A stretch of 64,000 nt of DNA, from contig NZ_LMUX01000002.1 of assembly GCF_009765705.1 (NCBI RefSeq), positions 23,878 to 87,877 on the forward strand, read 5' to 3'. A program made the position numbers and the translations under genes. Each line of letters opens with the position of its first letter. Positions within the stretch are counted from its first letter, which is position 1. The notes beneath the pieces are model-generated. The model did not search any database. It was not told the DNA's origin and worked only from the letters and a program-made list of their open reading frames with translations. Shown here piece by piece: positions 9,448 to 18,735 of the stretch. The DNA is from Burkholderia sp. L27(2015). GTDB taxonomy: Bacteria; Pseudomonadota; Gammaproteobacteria; Burkholderiales; Burkholderiaceae.

Positions 9448-9864
9448 ATGACGCAAGTCGATTTCCATACCAACGTCGGCGATAAACTCGCCTATGCGTG
9501 CCGCTTGGCACGCAAGGCCTACCTCGCGGGTCAGCCTGTGCTGGTGACGGGCGAGGCGCAGATTTTGCAGGCGTTCGATGCGCTGCTTTGGACTTTTTCG
9601 CCGCTGGACTTCATTCCCCATTGTGCTCTGGGCAGTGAACTTGCGGCGGTGACCCCAGTCGTACTGGCTGAGCAATTCGACGATGCCCCGCATTACCGGA
9701 TTTTGCTCAACCTGGGGGCTACAGTGCCGGAGCGCTTTGCGCGCTTCGAACGTTTGCTTGAGGTGGTAGGCGATGCGCCCGACGATTTGACCGCGGGGCG
9801 TGAGCGCTACCGTTTTTACCGCGACCGCGGTTATCCGATGAATACCTATAAGCCCAATGTTTAA
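9448..9864 (+). CDS. holC: DNA polymerase III chi subunit (HolC)
   Basis: A 138-residue clamp-loader accessory protein that links the replisome to SSB. The start at 9448 (MTQVDFHTNV) gives the family's usual length; a longer open frame runs back into pepA but is not homologous there. Family features include the CRLARKAYLAGQPVLV helix-strand and the FSPLDFIPHC region. It lies 20 bp after pepA, the standard pepA-holC order, and its last 8 bases overlap the next gene. Confidence 0.92.
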   Translation: MTQVDFHTNVGDKLAYACRLARKAYLAGQPVLVTGEAQILQAFDALLWTFSPLDFIPHCALGSELAAVTPVVLAEQFDDAPHYRILLNLGATVPERFARFERLLEVVGDAPDDLTAGRERYRFYRDRGYPMNTYKPNV

Positions 9865-10402
9865 ACGCGCCGAACCTTTATTGCGATGGGGCAGTGCCGC
9901 ACGTGCCAATGCGGCCTCAGCAAAGCCCGCTGCTGCGCAGGCCGTGCCGGTCCTGACGGAAGTGCTGGCCACGGGCGACCCCGCGAAGGCACGCGCTGGG
10001 GTGCAGGGGGTTTTAGGGCAAACTGCGGGCGGGAGTGGGTTCAATCCTACGTCTAACACGGCCTCCAGCGTCGGCCCCGCCGCGCCGTTCAGCTCGGCTT
10101 ACGCGAGCCCTGGCCCACGAGAGCCTGCGATGCCGCTGCAAGCGCCAGAGCTGACGATGGATAGCGCCGGCGACTTTGCGGAACGCATGCGCGGACAGCT
10201 CAACGATTATCTTCGCAAAGACGGTCGCGGCTTGATCGAGCTGCGTTGCCGCAGCATGCTGGAAACGCACACGGCCCAGATGGTCGAGCAGATTTCAGCG
10301 GAAGTCACACTGATGCTCGAGATCCAGATCCGTCAGTGGATTTATGAATCCGTAGTGGAAGCGCTGGAGCGCCAGAACGGCGCAACGGGCTCGGGCAAGT
10401 AG
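9857..10402 (+). CDS. Conserved Burkholderiaceae protein of unknown function
   Basis: A 181-residue protein starting inside the last codons of holC. Residues 1-105 are low-complexity and rich in Ala, Pro and Ser; residues 110-175 look like a helical domain (DFAERMRGQLNDYLRKDGRG onward). Its position after holC resembles a gene often annotated DUF2486 in Burkholderia, but I cannot confirm the family without a search. No signal peptide or membrane segment is seen. The overlap implies co-translation with holC. Confidence 0.65.
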   Translation: MFKRAEPLLRWGSAARANAASAKPAAAQAVPVLTEVLATGDPAKARAGVQGVLGQTAGGSGFNPTSNTASSVGPAAPFSSAYASPGPREPAMPLQAPELTMDSAGDFAERMRGQLNDYLRKDGRGLIELRCRSMLETHTAQMVEQISAEVTLMLEIQIRQWIYESVVEALERQNGATGSGK

Positions 10403-10485
10403 TTAGAAGCCGACTCTGCCGAGTCGGGCTGCACACGTGGCGCAGCGGCGGGAAACCGGGCCACGCCCAGCAGAATTTCAAACGA

Positions 10486-10530
10486 AAAGGGCTGGATTCG
10501 AAACCGTGAACGGTTGCGATCCAGCCCTTT
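10486..10530. terminator. Bidirectional hairpin terminator between convergent genes
   Basis: AAAGGGCTGGAT (10486-10497) and its exact reverse complement ATCCAGCCCTTT (10519-10530) form a 12-bp stem enclosing a smaller ACCG/CGGT hairpin. It lies between the convergent holC-downstream gene and ilvD, and the A-rich/T-rich stem base suits termination in both directions. Confidence 0.7.
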
Positions 10531-10538
10531 CCTATTGC

Positions 10539-10586
10539 AGCCGTAGCCGTAGCCGTAGCCGTAGCCGTAGCCGTAGCCGTAGCCGC
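10539..10586. repeat. Hexanucleotide tandem repeat (AGCCGT)n
   Basis: Seven perfect copies of AGCCGT and one AGCCGC copy run head to tail over 48 bp, ending 4 bp before the ilvD stop codon on the opposite strand. The tract is intergenic, so slippage would change only the 3' untranslated region of ilvD. Confidence 0.95.
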
Positions 10587-10590
10587 AGCT

Positions 10591-12264
10591 TCAGCCCGTC
10601 ACTGCACCTTTATTGGCCGGCAGCGCGAGCGCCGCGTATTTGGCCAGCACGCCACGCGTATAGCGCGGCGCTGGCTGCTTCCATGCAGCGCGACGCTTGC
10701 TCAATTCGGCCTCGTCGACATGTAGCTCCAACACCAGACGATGCGCATCGATCGTGATCGAGTCGCCTTCGTGCACCAAAGCGATCGTACCGCCGGCAAA
10801 CGCTTCGGGCGCCACGTGCCCGACCACCATGCCCCAGGTACCGCCCGAGAAACGCCCATCGGTAATCAACCCGACCGATTCGCCCAGACCCTGGCCGACC
10901 AGCGCGGAGGTGGGCGCCAACATTTCAGGCATCCCGGGGCCGCCCTTCGGACCCAAATAACGCAGTACCAACACGTCGCCCGGCTTGATCTGATCGGCCA
11001 AGATCGCGGCCATCGCGCTTTGCTCGTCTTCGAACACGCGTGCGGGGCCGGTCATGACGGGGCTCTTCAGGCCGGTGATCTTGGCCACGGCGCCATCGAC
11101 CGCGAGATTGCCGCGCAAGATCGCCAGATGGCCTTCCTTGTAAATAGCTTGCTCGATCGGGTAGATGACCTTCTGGTCGGCGCTCGGCACGTCGGGCACG
11201 TGTGCCAACTCTTCGGCCAGGGTCTTGCCGGTGATCGTCATGCAATCGCCGTGCATCAAGCCTGCGTTGAGCAACAACTTCATCACCTGCGGCACGCCGC
11301 CGGCGCGGTGCAGATCGGTCGCCACGTATTGGCCTGATGGCTTGAGGTCGCAAATCACCGGCACGCGTTTGCGCATCCGTTCGAAATCGTCGATGTCCCA
11401 TTCCACTTCGGCAGCGTGGGCGATCGCCAGATAATGCAACACCGCGTTGGTCGAGCCGCCGGTCGCCATGATCACCGCCACGGCGTTCTCGATCGACTTC
11501 TTGGTAATGATGTCGCGCGGCTTGAGGTCGGCCTTGACCGCCTCGACCAGCACCTGGGCGGAAGCCGCTGCGGAGGTCACCTTCTCTTCGTCGGGGTTGG
11601 CCATCGTCGACGAATACAGCAGGGACATGCCCAGCGCTTCGAACGACGAGCTCATCGTGTTGGCCGTGTACATCCCGCCGCATGAGCCGCTGCTCGGGCA
11701 GGCGTTGCGCTCGATACCCTTGAAATCGACTTCGCTCATGCGTCCGGCGGTGAATTCGCCGACCGCTTCGAACGATGAAACGATCGTCAGATCCTTGCCT
11801 TTCCAATTGCCTGGCTTGATCGTGCCGCCATATACATAAATACCTGGCACGTTGGCGCGGGCCAGCGCGATCATGCCGCCGGGCATATTCTTGTCGCAAC
11901 CGCCGATCACAAGCACGCCGTCCATCCACTGACCTTGCACGGCGGTTTCGATGCAGTCGGAAATCACTTCGCGCGACACCAGCGAATACTTCATGCCTTC
12001 GGTGCCCATCGCCATGCCATCCGAAATGGTCGGCGTGCCGAAAATCTGCGGATTGGCGCCGGCGCTCTTGACGGCACTGACGGCCGCGTCGGCCAGTTTT
12101 TGTAGTCCGGAATTGCACGGCGTGATGGTCGAATGGCCATTGGCGATGCCGATCATCGGATTGTCGAAATCTTCCTCTTTATAACCGAGCGCGTAATACA
12201 TCGACCGGTTGGGGGCGCGCGAGACGCCCTGCGTAATATTTTTCGAGCGGCGGTTATAGGGCAT
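10591..12264 (-). CDS. ilvD: Dihydroxy-acid dehydratase (IlvD)
   Basis: A 557-residue Fe-S dehydratase of branched-chain amino-acid and pantothenate synthesis. Cluster cysteines are visible in [10 protein letters not shown] and in [16 protein letters not shown], and the C-terminal GRFSGGTWG motif is intact. I set the start at 12264 ([12 protein letters not shown]), which gives the standard family length; the frame continues 21 codons further upstream without homology. It is divergent from a LysR regulator gene. Confidence 0.96.
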   Translation of the reverse strand: MPYNRRSKNITQGVSRAPNRSMYYALGYKEEDFDNPMIGIANGHSTITPCNSGLQKLADAAVSAVKSAGANPQIFGTPTISDGMAMGTEGMKYSLVSREVISDCIETAVQGQWMDGVLVIGGCDKNMPGGMIALARANVPGIYVYGGTIKPGNWKGKDLTIVSSFEAVGEFTAGRMSEVDFKGIERNACPSSGSCGGMYTANTMSSSFEALGMSLLYSSTMANPDEEKVTSAAASAQVLVEAVKADLKPRDIITKKSIENAVAVIMATGGSTNAVLHYLAIAHAAEVEWDIDDFERMRKRVPVICDLKPSGQYVATDLHRAGGVPQVMKLLLNAGLMHGDCMTITGKTLAEELAHVPDVPSADQKVIYPIEQAIYKEGHLAILRGNLAVDGAVAKITGLKSPVMTGPARVFEDEQSAMAAILADQIKPGDVLVLRYLGPKGGPGMPEMLAPTSALVGQGLGESVGLITDGRFSGGTWGMVVGHVAPEAFAGGTIALVHEGDSITIDAHRLVLELHVDEAELSKRRAAWKQPAPRYTRGVLAKYAALALPANKGAVTG

Positions 12265-12480
12265 GTCGAGTCTCCACAAAGAAAAGCTGAGCCCACACAG
12301 AATGCACCGTGGGCCGGGTAGGCGCAAGAATGAGGTTTCCTTTGATGCGTGTCAAATATATTATTCAGTGCCTATTAGGTCGTTTAAAGTATTAATACCT
12401 GTCGGTTCTCGCAGTATCGCGTCCAGTGTCTTCAACGTATGTGTAGCTGCCATGTCCGGCGGCATAAGGAACCTTGGGCT
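12265..12480. promoter_or_regulatory. Divergent promoter region ilvD / lysR with GTATTAATAC palindrome
   Basis: The 216-bp intergenic region turns AT-rich between about 12350 and 12400 and contains the perfect 10-bp palindrome GTATTAATAC at 12389-12398. LysR-type regulators commonly bind dyads between themselves and a divergent target, so this is a plausible operator, but no consensus is known for this regulator. Confidence 0.45.
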
Positions 12481-13401
12481 ATGTCTTTCGATCTACGCCA
12501 ACTGCGCTATTTTGTCGCAGTGGCTGAGGAGCGCCATTTTGGCCGCGCCGCGCAGCGTCTGGCGATGACCCAGCCGCCGTTGTCGCAGCAGATCCGTTCG
12601 CTTGAAGAGAGCTTGGGCGCGCCGTTGTTCCTGCGTACCAAGCGTTCGGTTGAACTTACCGCGGTCGGGCGCGATCTATTGCCTGAAGTGCGGCGGCTGC
12701 TGGCGGGCGCGGACGCGCTCGCGCCGATGGCGCAAAGCCTGGCGCGAGGCGAGGCGGGGCTGTTGTCGTTGGCTTTCGTTTCCACCGCCGATTACGGCGT
12801 GCTGCCGCCGCTGTTACAGCGTTTCGGTGAATTGCATCCGGGTGTGCGCCTGCAACTCAGCGAGGCGACGAGCGACGTGCAAATCGAAGAATTGATGGCG
12901 GGCCGGGTCGATGCGGGCTTGATCATCCCGCCGATCCCGGCGCGTTTCGCTACCCAATTGGTCTACTTGCCGATTGCCCGCGAGCCGCTTGTAGTAGCAA
13001 TGTCCGAAACGCAAGCTCGGCTGATCGGCAGCGACGCCGCGACACCGATAACGCTGCGCGAACTGGCCGGGATTGCGTTGATTGTGTTTCCGCGGCGCTT
13101 GGCGCCGGCCTTTTATGACATCATTATGGATTGCTTCGCTCAGGCAGGTTTGGTGCCGCAGATTGGGCAGGAAGCTATCCAGATGCAGACGATAGTCAGT
13201 CTGGTATCGGCGGGCATGGGAGTCGCATTGGTGCCGCAATCGTTGTGTAATCTGCAGCGCACTGGTGTGGTGTACAGGCCCCTGCGCGACGCGCAGCCGG
13301 TGGTCGAAACGGGGCTGGTCTGGCGTAATTCCGAGGTTAGTCCGGTGCTGGAAGGTTTCATCGCGATTGCGCGGCGCTTTGCGCTGTCGATTCGAGGCTA
13401 G
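12481..13401 (+). CDS. LysR family transcriptional regulator
   Basis: A 306-residue LysR regulator with an N-terminal winged helix-turn-helix (DLRQLRYFVAVAEERHFGRAAQRLAMTQ, split over residues 3-30) and a C-terminal periplasmic-binding-like effector domain. The HTH resembles the CatR/BenM-like branch. I chose ATG 12481 rather than the upstream in-frame ATG at 12439 because the LysR domain starts at MSFDLRQL. Being divergent from ilvD it may regulate that gene, but the effector cannot be predicted. Confidence 0.9.
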   Translation: MSFDLRQLRYFVAVAEERHFGRAAQRLAMTQPPLSQQIRSLEESLGAPLFLRTKRSVELTAVGRDLLPEVRRLLAGADALAPMAQSLARGEAGLLSLAFVSTADYGVLPPLLQRFGELHPGVRLQLSEATSDVQIEELMAGRVDAGLIIPPIPARFATQLVYLPIAREPLVVAMSETQARLIGSDAATPITLRELAGIALIVFPRRLAPAFYDIIMDCFAQAGLVPQIGQEAIQMQTIVSLVSAGMGVALVPQSLCNLQRTGVVYRPLRDAQPVVETGLVWRNSEVSPVLEGFIAIARRFALSIRG

Positions 13402-13441
13402 CATGCCTGATAGGGGCATTAGAGACACAGAAGCCGCCATG

Positions 13442-13476
13442 CAAGCAGACGCACAAGCACAAGCAGACGCACAAGC
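13442..13476. repeat. 18-bp tandem direct repeat upstream of lgt
   Basis: A 17-base unit CAAGCAGACGCACAAGC occurs at 13442-13458 and again at 13460-13476, a period of 18 bp. It lies in the 158-bp gap between the LysR gene and lgt, in CA-rich DNA. It may be leader sequence of lgt; no function is evident. Confidence 0.85.
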
Positions 13477-13559
13477 CAACCAGACACGCAGCAGGCAGAT
13501 AGCAAGTACACAAGCCAGCCGCTTTTACGATTCACTGATTTTTGGAGTGCATTCCCTCG

Positions 13560-14477
13560 ATGCTGATTCATCCGAATTTTGACCCCATAGCGATTCATCT
13601 GGGTCCGTTGGCCGTGCGTTGGTATGGCCTGATGTATCTGGTCGGTTTCATTATGGCCATCGTGCTGGGTCGTATCCGCTTGCGTCAGCCGCACGTTGCG
13701 GCGGCCGGCTGGCGCGCGCAGGACATTGACGATTTGCTGTTTTATTGCGTGCTGGGCGTGATTCTCGGCGGCCGACTAGGCTATGTGCTGTTTTACAAGG
13801 CAAGCTACTACTTTGCCAACCCGCTCGATATTTTCAAAGTTTGGGAAGGGGGCATGTCGTTTCACGGGGGCTTTTTGGGCGTGGTCGTTGCGGTGGTGGT
13901 GTTCGCGCGGCAACGCGGACGTACCTGGCTCGAGGTGACCGACTTCGTCGCGCCGCTCGTGCCGACCGGCCTGGCGAGCGGGCGCTTCGGCAATTTCATC
14001 AACGGCGAGTTGTGGGGGCGGGTGACCTCGCCCGATGCGCCGTGGGCGATGTTATTTCAGTCGGCGGCGCCTGACGACGCGGCCTGGTTGGCTGCACATC
14101 CCCAGCAGGCTGCGCAAAACGGCTTATATGCGGTGTTCCAACAATTTCATGGCTTGCCACGTCATCCGTCGCAACTCTATGAAATGGCGCTCGAAGGTTT
14201 CCTGCTGCTGATCGTGTTGTGGATGTTTGCCCGCAAGCCGCGCCCAATCGGGGCAATCTCGGCACTATTCTTAATCGGCTACGGGTGCGCGCGGTTCATC
14301 GTCGAATTTGCGCGAGAGCCCGATGATTTTCTCGGCTTGCTCACGTTTGGCTTGTCGATGGGGCAATGGTTGTCATTGCCGATGATTATTGCCGGAGTTG
14401 TGATGCTGGTGTGGGCGTATCGACGTGGAAAGTTTCCAGTGGCGCCGGCGGGACGAGAAGTGCTCAAGAAGGCTTGA
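13560..14477 (+). CDS. lgt: Prolipoprotein diacylglyceryl transferase (Lgt)
   Basis: A 305-residue integral membrane enzyme that attaches diacylglycerol to the lipobox cysteine of prolipoproteins. The N-terminal [12 protein letters not shown] helix, the HGGF motif (about residue 101) and the Lgt signature [14 protein letters not shown] (about residue 141) are intact. The start at 13560 (MLIHPNFDP) is the family start; an ATG 18 bp upstream is also in frame. It would serve the many lipoproteins encoded in this window (for example 52.3-54.6 kb). Confidence 0.95.
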   Translation: MLIHPNFDPIAIHLGPLAVRWYGLMYLVGFIMAIVLGRIRLRQPHVAAAGWRAQDIDDLLFYCVLGVILGGRLGYVLFYKASYYFANPLDIFKVWEGGMSFHGGFLGVVVAVVVFARQRGRTWLEVTDFVAPLVPTGLASGRFGNFINGELWGRVTSPDAPWAMLFQSAAPDDAAWLAAHPQQAAQNGLYAVFQQFHGLPRHPSQLYEMALEGFLLLIVLWMFARKPRPIGAISALFLIGYGCARFIVEFAREPDDFLGLLTFGLSMGQWLSLPMIIAGVVMLVWAYRRGKFPVAPAGREVLKKA

Positions 14478-14479
14478 GG

Positions 14480-14536
14480 GACGGCGGGGCATTTCGGTTG
14501 CCCGCCGCCTGCGATGCGAGATCGCTCGCATCGCAG
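14480..14536. terminator. Stem-loops in the lgt / OPT transporter convergent gap
   Basis: Two adjacent hairpins occupy the gap between convergent genes. One is built on GGCGGGGCA and TGCCCGCC; the other is a perfect 11-bp stem, CTGCGATGCGA (14509-14519) with TCGCATCGCAG (14526-14536) and a 6-nt loop. There is no clear U-tract, so termination is inferred mainly from position. Confidence 0.5.
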
Positions 14537-14588
14537 TGAAATTAGCGCGATGAAATTGGCGCAATCAAGTCGGCGCAGTCAAACCGGC

Positions 14589-16676
14589 TTAAAAAGCCGC
14601 TCGCGCCGAGAGTACTCGCCGCGCAAACATCCACGCCACGGCTGCGAACACAATCAGCCCCAGCCATTGCGCGGTAGCGCCAAACCCACTGCCCACCACC
14701 GCCAACGGTGCGTCCTTACCGCTAAATCCGATCACGGCGGCGATCAACACCCCGACCAGACTTTCTCCCACGATCAACCCCGACGCCAGTAACACCCCAC
14801 GCCGGTTTGACGCTTCAGCAAATCGCTCATACGGAACATTTTGCTTGCGCGCCCGCGCCTTCAACGTACGCTCGATCAGCCAAGCCAACACCGTACCCAA
14901 CACCAGCGTTGCAGCCACCGTCGGCGGCAAATAAATGCCTATACCGACAGCCAACACGGGCAATCTAGCCGGGCCCGCGCGATGCCGTAAAATTTCATCG
15001 ATCGCTACCAGCACCACCCCCAGCGTAACGCCGATCAAGAGCATGTTCCAATTGAGCGCACCGCTAAAAATTCCCGTTGCGATCGCGGTCATCAACGTGG
15101 CTTGCGGCGCCGCCAATGCCTGGGCCGGGTCCATCCCCGCACGCGGCATCGCCCCGGTGAAGCCATACGCGTGATACAACAAATCGAGTATGGGCGGAAT
15201 CACCATCGCGCCGACCACGCAGCCGATCAGCAACGCAACTTGCTGGCGCCACGGCGTTGCGCCCACCAGCCAGCCCGTTTTCAGATCCTGCATGTTGTCA
15301 TTGGAAATGGTGGCCACGGCAATCACGGCCGAAGTCGTGAAGATCGCCAAGGCAATGCCCAGTTGTCTGCCCGCAGCGCCACTCTCGAGCAATCCGTTAC
15401 CACTGGCGACCAGCAGAATCAATAACGAGACGAGGATCACCGCGACTATCCCTATCCCCGAAATTGGACTGGCTGACGAGCCGATCAAGCCTGCCATGTA
15501 GCCGCACGCCGCTGCAACGAGAAAGCCGAACAACACCGCGAACAGAACGCTATAAATCACCAAACCCCGGATCGCACTTCGGGTGATGGGCGCAGTGCCC
15601 AAAAAACTGGCAAATGTGGCGACCAGCACGGCGATCAGTACCAAGGTGATGACGGCGATCCAGGTTGGCGACAGGTCGAGTTCGGTCCGCGGGATAGTTA
15701 TCTTTCCTTTCGCCATGCTCAAAGCGCGAAATGACGTGCGCAGACCCTCCAACATCGGTTTGAACAAGGTTGCCAAGGTCCACACCGCCGCGACACCGAT
15801 CGTGCCGGCGCCGATGAAGCGCACATCGTGGCTCCACAGGCCTGTAGCGTATTGAGCCAAGGTACTGCCGGCAGGCATGGCATGCAGGGAAGTCAGCACC
15901 GGTACCGCGACGCCCCACGCGATGACCAAGCCGAGCAACATCGCCATCCCCGCCACGATACCGATCAAATAGCCCGCTCCGAGCAAAGCGAGCGAAAAGC
16001 CCGTCGATAATCGAATCACTGCCGTCCCGGCGGCAAACCAGACGTTCACGCCTTCACTGAGTACGCGTAACCCGGACGTCGCGAAGGTAACTACTGCGGC
16101 AGTCACGCCGCCGGCGACGATTTCGGTGATGCCCGTTTCCGCTTGGCCGACGGTCTTCGATCGTGTGCCGCCAAGCGTGGCACCCTGCACCTCGTCGTGT
16201 CGTGTGCCGACCCGTAGAATCTCGGCTGCAGCCACGCCTTCCGGGTAGGGTAGGTCGCTTTGCACGACCATCGCGTGACGCAACGGTATTGTGTACATCA
16301 CGCCCAGCATGCCACCTGCCGCGCAGATGGCGAGCGTTTGCCAATAGGGAAAACCTTGCCAATATCCGATCATCACCAGGCCTGGCAAGATGAAGATGAT
16401 GGACGACAAGGTGCCGGCAGCCGAGGCTTGGGTTTGCACCATATTGTTTTCAAGAATGTTCGACCCTGAAAACATACGTAGGACTGCCATCGAAATAACT
16501 GCTGCGGGAATCGACGAGGAAAAGGTTAACCCGACTTTCAGGCCGAGGTAGACGTTCGATGCGGTGAAGATCACCGTGATGATCGCGCCGAGGATAATGC
16601 CGCGCACTGTCAATTCAGCAAGCGATGTGTCGTCGGCTATGCGACCGGCGGGGTGAGCGTGAGTGGATGTCGACAT
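14589..16676 (-). CDS. Oligopeptide transporter, OPT family
   Basis: A 695-residue polytopic membrane protein of the OPT family, proton-coupled carriers of peptides or metal chelates. About 14-16 hydrophobic helices are visible along the length. The conserved NIxP-like family surroundings appear in the first helices (GAIITVIFTASNVYLGLKVG) and in the NDNMQDLKTG loop (about residue 466). The start at 16676 (MSTSTHAHPAG) has GGAG 10 bp upstream; the frame extends 25 codons further without homology. Substrate cannot be predicted. It is a single gene converging on lgt. Confidence 0.88.
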   Translation of the reverse strand: MSTSTHAHPAGRIADDTSLAELTVRGIILGAIITVIFTASNVYLGLKVGLTFSSSIPAAVISMAVLRMFSGSNILENNMVQTQASAAGTLSSIIFILPGLVMIGYWQGFPYWQTLAICAAGGMLGVMYTIPLRHAMVVQSDLPYPEGVAAAEILRVGTRHDEVQGATLGGTRSKTVGQAETGITEIVAGGVTAAVVTFATSGLRVLSEGVNVWFAAGTAVIRLSTGFSLALLGAGYLIGIVAGMAMLLGLVIAWGVAVPVLTSLHAMPAGSTLAQYATGLWSHDVRFIGAGTIGVAAVWTLATLFKPMLEGLRTSFRALSMAKGKITIPRTELDLSPTWIAVITLVLIAVLVATFASFLGTAPITRSAIRGLVIYSVLFAVLFGFLVAAACGYMAGLIGSSASPISGIGIVAVILVSLLILLVASGNGLLESGAAGRQLGIALAIFTTSAVIAVATISNDNMQDLKTGWLVGATPWRQQVALLIGCVVGAMVIPPILDLLYHAYGFTGAMPRAGMDPAQALAAPQATLMTAIATGIFSGALNWNMLLIGVTLGVVLVAIDEILRHRAGPARLPVLAVGIGIYLPPTVAATLVLGTVLAWLIERTLKARARKQNVPYERFAEASNRRGVLLASGLIVGESLVGVLIAAVIGFSGKDAPLAVVGSGFGATAQWLGLIVFAAVAWMFARRVLSARAAF

Positions 16677-16760
16677 GCGAATCTCCTGCTTATTATTTAT
16701 TCTGCTCTTGATGAGTGGGCGGCTCACAGTGCCGGAGTGAACCACCGGCACTCTGCGCCA

Positions 16761-17477
16761 TTACTGCGCCATCTGCACCGATCCCGAAACGGTTACGGTC
16801 ACGGTCGCGAGTCCGGCTTCCACGGGGATGTTGTCCGCGGGTGCGCTCGCCGGTGCGCTGCGCATCAGCGTCATTTTCATCGGCCGCGCGAACACGCCGT
16901 TGCGCCCGACATTGACTTCGCGCACGGTAAAGCTCTTGTATCCAAACGCGTGGACGGCGGCTTGCGCTTGCTGCCTGAACGCCGCGATCGCCTGATCGGT
17001 CAGCTTGCTTTGCGCATCACGTTGCGCCTCGGGCGATAAGGAGAAACTGACGTCAGCCACTTGCATTTCGCCATTGAGCTGTGCGGCAAGGCGCGACGCC
17101 GCGGCAAAATCGTGCGACTCCAGCACCAGCTCGCTGCGTCCGCGCCACCCAGAGATCTTGCCGTTGGTGTCGGTCGAGGGCGAGATTGTCAATTGCCCGG
17201 TTTGCACCGTCACGGCCGTTTGATTGGCCTCGTGCGCGGTGCGCAGGGCCTGGGCCGTGTGCTGATTCAAGGTTTCGGACAAGCGCGCCGGGTCGCTCGC
17301 CTGCTGTTCATCAAACACCGTAATGTGAATGACATCCTGCGGCACCTCTGCGTTTGCCTGGGCGTCGAGCGTGAGCACGCCGGAAGGGCGCGCGTTGAAG
17401 TCGCGGGTTTGAGCGTGAGCAACAGGGAAGGTCAGCGGCGCAAGACAGAGCAGCAGTGCCAGGGTATTTTTTTTCAT
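16761..17477 (-). CDS. SIMPL domain (DUF541) periplasmic protein
   Basis: A 238-residue exported protein with a clear Sec signal peptide (MKKNTLALLLCLAPLTFPVAHA, cleavage about residue 23). It is followed by a SIMPL/DUF541 domain, recognisable by VLTLDAQANAEVPQDVIHITV near the N-terminus and VTVSGSVQMAQ at the C-terminus. Family members are periplasmic or outer-membrane-associated and have been linked to oxidative stress, but a biochemical role is not settled. It lies upstream of and codirectional with the OPT gene, 84 bp apart. Confidence 0.85.
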   Translation of the reverse strand: MKKNTLALLLCLAPLTFPVAHAQTRDFNARPSGVLTLDAQANAEVPQDVIHITVFDEQQASDPARLSETLNQHTAQALRTAHEANQTAVTVQTGQLTISPSTDTNGKISGWRGRSELVLESHDFAAASRLAAQLNGEMQVADVSFSLSPEAQRDAQSKLTDQAIAAFRQQAQAAVHAFGYKSFTVREVNVGRNGVFARPMKMTLMRSAPASAPADNIPVEAGLATVTVTVSGSVQMAQ

Positions 17478-17559
17478 TGTCGATGTCCGAAAAATATGCG
17501 CTCAGTAAGCACGGCGCAGTGTGCTTTAGTGCGCAATCGAACCCCGCAAGTTCCCAGCA

Positions 17560-18024
17560 CTAGCCTTTGGCCAGATGCTCCGTGATGTAGCGCCATTCCT
17601 GCGCGTTTACCGGCGTGATCGACAAGCGATTGCCTTTGGCCAGCACGCGCATCGCTTCGAGCTGCCGATGTTCGCGCAGCGTGGCGATGGAGATCAACGG
17701 TGTCTTGCGCACAAAGCTGACATCGACCAGTATCCACCGCGGGGACTCCGGCGATGCCTTCGGATCGAAATAAGGACTATCCGAAATGAATTGAGTGGGA
17801 TCGGGATACGCCGTTGACGCCACTTTGGCAATGCCCGCGATACCGGGTTGTGCACAACTGGAGTGATAGAACAGCACACCGTCGCCCACTTGCATGCTGT
17901 CGCGCATGAAGTTTCGTGCTTGATAGTTGCGCACGCCTGTCCAAGGCAGCGTGGCATCGGGTGCGCGAGCCAGATCGTCGATGCTGGCTTCTTCAGGTTC
18001 CGATTTCATCAACCAATAGTGCAT
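17560..18024 (-). CDS. EVE domain-containing protein
   Basis: A 154-residue protein of the EVE/PUA-like family (similar to thymocyte nuclear protein 1), proposed to recognise modified bases in nucleic acid. The opening MHYWLMKSEPEEASIDDLA and the motif WTGVRNYQARNFMRD are typical. The chosen start at 18024 is the family start; 21 further in-frame codons lie upstream and would run into the 6S RNA 3' region. It sits directly downstream of the predicted 6S RNA on the same strand, a common beta-proteobacterial arrangement. Confidence 0.88.
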   Translation of the reverse strand: MHYWLMKSEPEEASIDDLARAPDATLPWTGVRNYQARNFMRDSMQVGDGVLFYHSSCAQPGIAGIAKVASTAYPDPTQFISDSPYFDPKASPESPRWILVDVSFVRKTPLISIATLREHRQLEAMRVLAKGNRLSITPVNAQEWRYITEHLAKG

Positions 18025-18067
18025 AGGGAATCCGTAAACGCAAACGGCATCGGAACAGTATCCGATG

Positions 18068-18222
18068 CCGTTAATTAAGATCCCCACCTTGGCCGCCAGG
18101 CCGGCATCCTGAACCTGGGTTCAAGAGTGGTCGCAGTTAGAAGCACTTCGGGTTCGTCAGACAGAGTGACGATCACGCCCGCGCAACAAATTTCCACAAC
18201 CGTGCACAAAGGCATTGGTTCA
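18068..18222 (-). ncRNA. ssrS: 6S RNA (ends approximate)
   Basis: The minus strand contains the hallmark 3' half of 6S RNA: AACTGCGACCACTC, then the small hairpin CTTGAACC-CA-GGTTCAGG and a GC-rich GCCGGCCTGGCGGCC segment, in the same order as in E. coli 6S RNA. The 5' half includes GTGCACGGTTGTGG. It lies between zapA and a downstream gene on the same strand, the classical ssrS location. A TATATT-like -10 is present near 18226-18232. The ends are estimated from position and need a covariance search. Confidence 0.8.
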
Positions 18223-18417
18223 AGGAATATATGACCTTAGCGAACCAGGCAGGGAAACCGGAAAACCAGTTGTTGCCTAAGCAGAATGAAACTGCCAACA
18301 CCAAAACGTCTGCAACATGGCTTCACTATACAACGCATTTCAATCTCGTGCAGCTCACTTTATTTGAGCCCTGTTTATTGTTTGTAAGCGACACGAAAGC
18401 CCAGATGGTGTAAGGGC
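18223..18417. other. Intergenic region upstream of 6S RNA
   Basis: About 195 bp of comparatively AT-rich DNA between zapA and the 6S RNA gene. It should hold the 6S promoter(s) and the zapA 3' end. A 60-codon open frame on the plus strand has no recognisable homology and I do not call it a gene. Confidence 0.5.
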
Positions 18418-18735
18418 TTAAAACTTTTCCAGGTTGTCGACTGCGGCACCGATGCGCTGATTCATTTCGACTAAAGTGTGCTTGATTTCGTCGGCCGGAA
18501 ATGCTTCGCCAAAGCGCACGCTCTGCTGCAGCTTGAGCAATTCGGATGCAAGACTCAGTGCCGCCATCACCGCGATACGATCTTGACCACGCACGGTGCT
18601 GGAGGCGCGCACCTTGGACATTTCGGCATCGACGCGAGATACCGCTTCAAGCAGCGCGGCTTCGGCTTCCTCCTGCACGGCCAGTCGATATTGCTGGCCC
18701 AGGATAGTGACTTCGATTTGCTTGGCGTTGCTCAT
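18418..18735 (-). CDS. zapA: Cell division protein ZapA
   Basis: A 105-residue FtsZ-ring-associated protein. The N-terminal strand-helix IEVTILGQQYRLAVQEEAEAALLEA and the C-terminal coiled coil (LLKLQQSVRFGE onward) are family-typical. Its start overlaps the stop of the upstream coiled-coil gene (ATGA at 18732-18735), and 6S RNA follows. Confidence 0.93.
   Translation of the reverse strand: MSNAKQIEVTILGQQYRLAVQEEAEAALLEAVSRVDAEMSKVRASSTVRGQDRIAVMAALSLASELLKLQQSVRFGEAFPADEIKHTLVEMNQRIGAAVDNLEKF

Noticed and set aside
7970..9511. 513-codon open frame antisense to pepA
   Set aside because: Shadow of the GC-rich pepA gene on the other strand, with no recognisable domain and no ribosome binding site. 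pepA is unambiguous here.
10539..10586. Possible CRISPR-like array
   Set aside because: Units are contiguous hexamers without spacers; no cas gene is present anywhere in the window.
10925..12118. 397-codon same-strand alternative frame inside ilvD
   Set aside because: Composition is that of a frame-shifted shadow (Arg/Asp/His rich) and the IlvD frame is complete and conserved.
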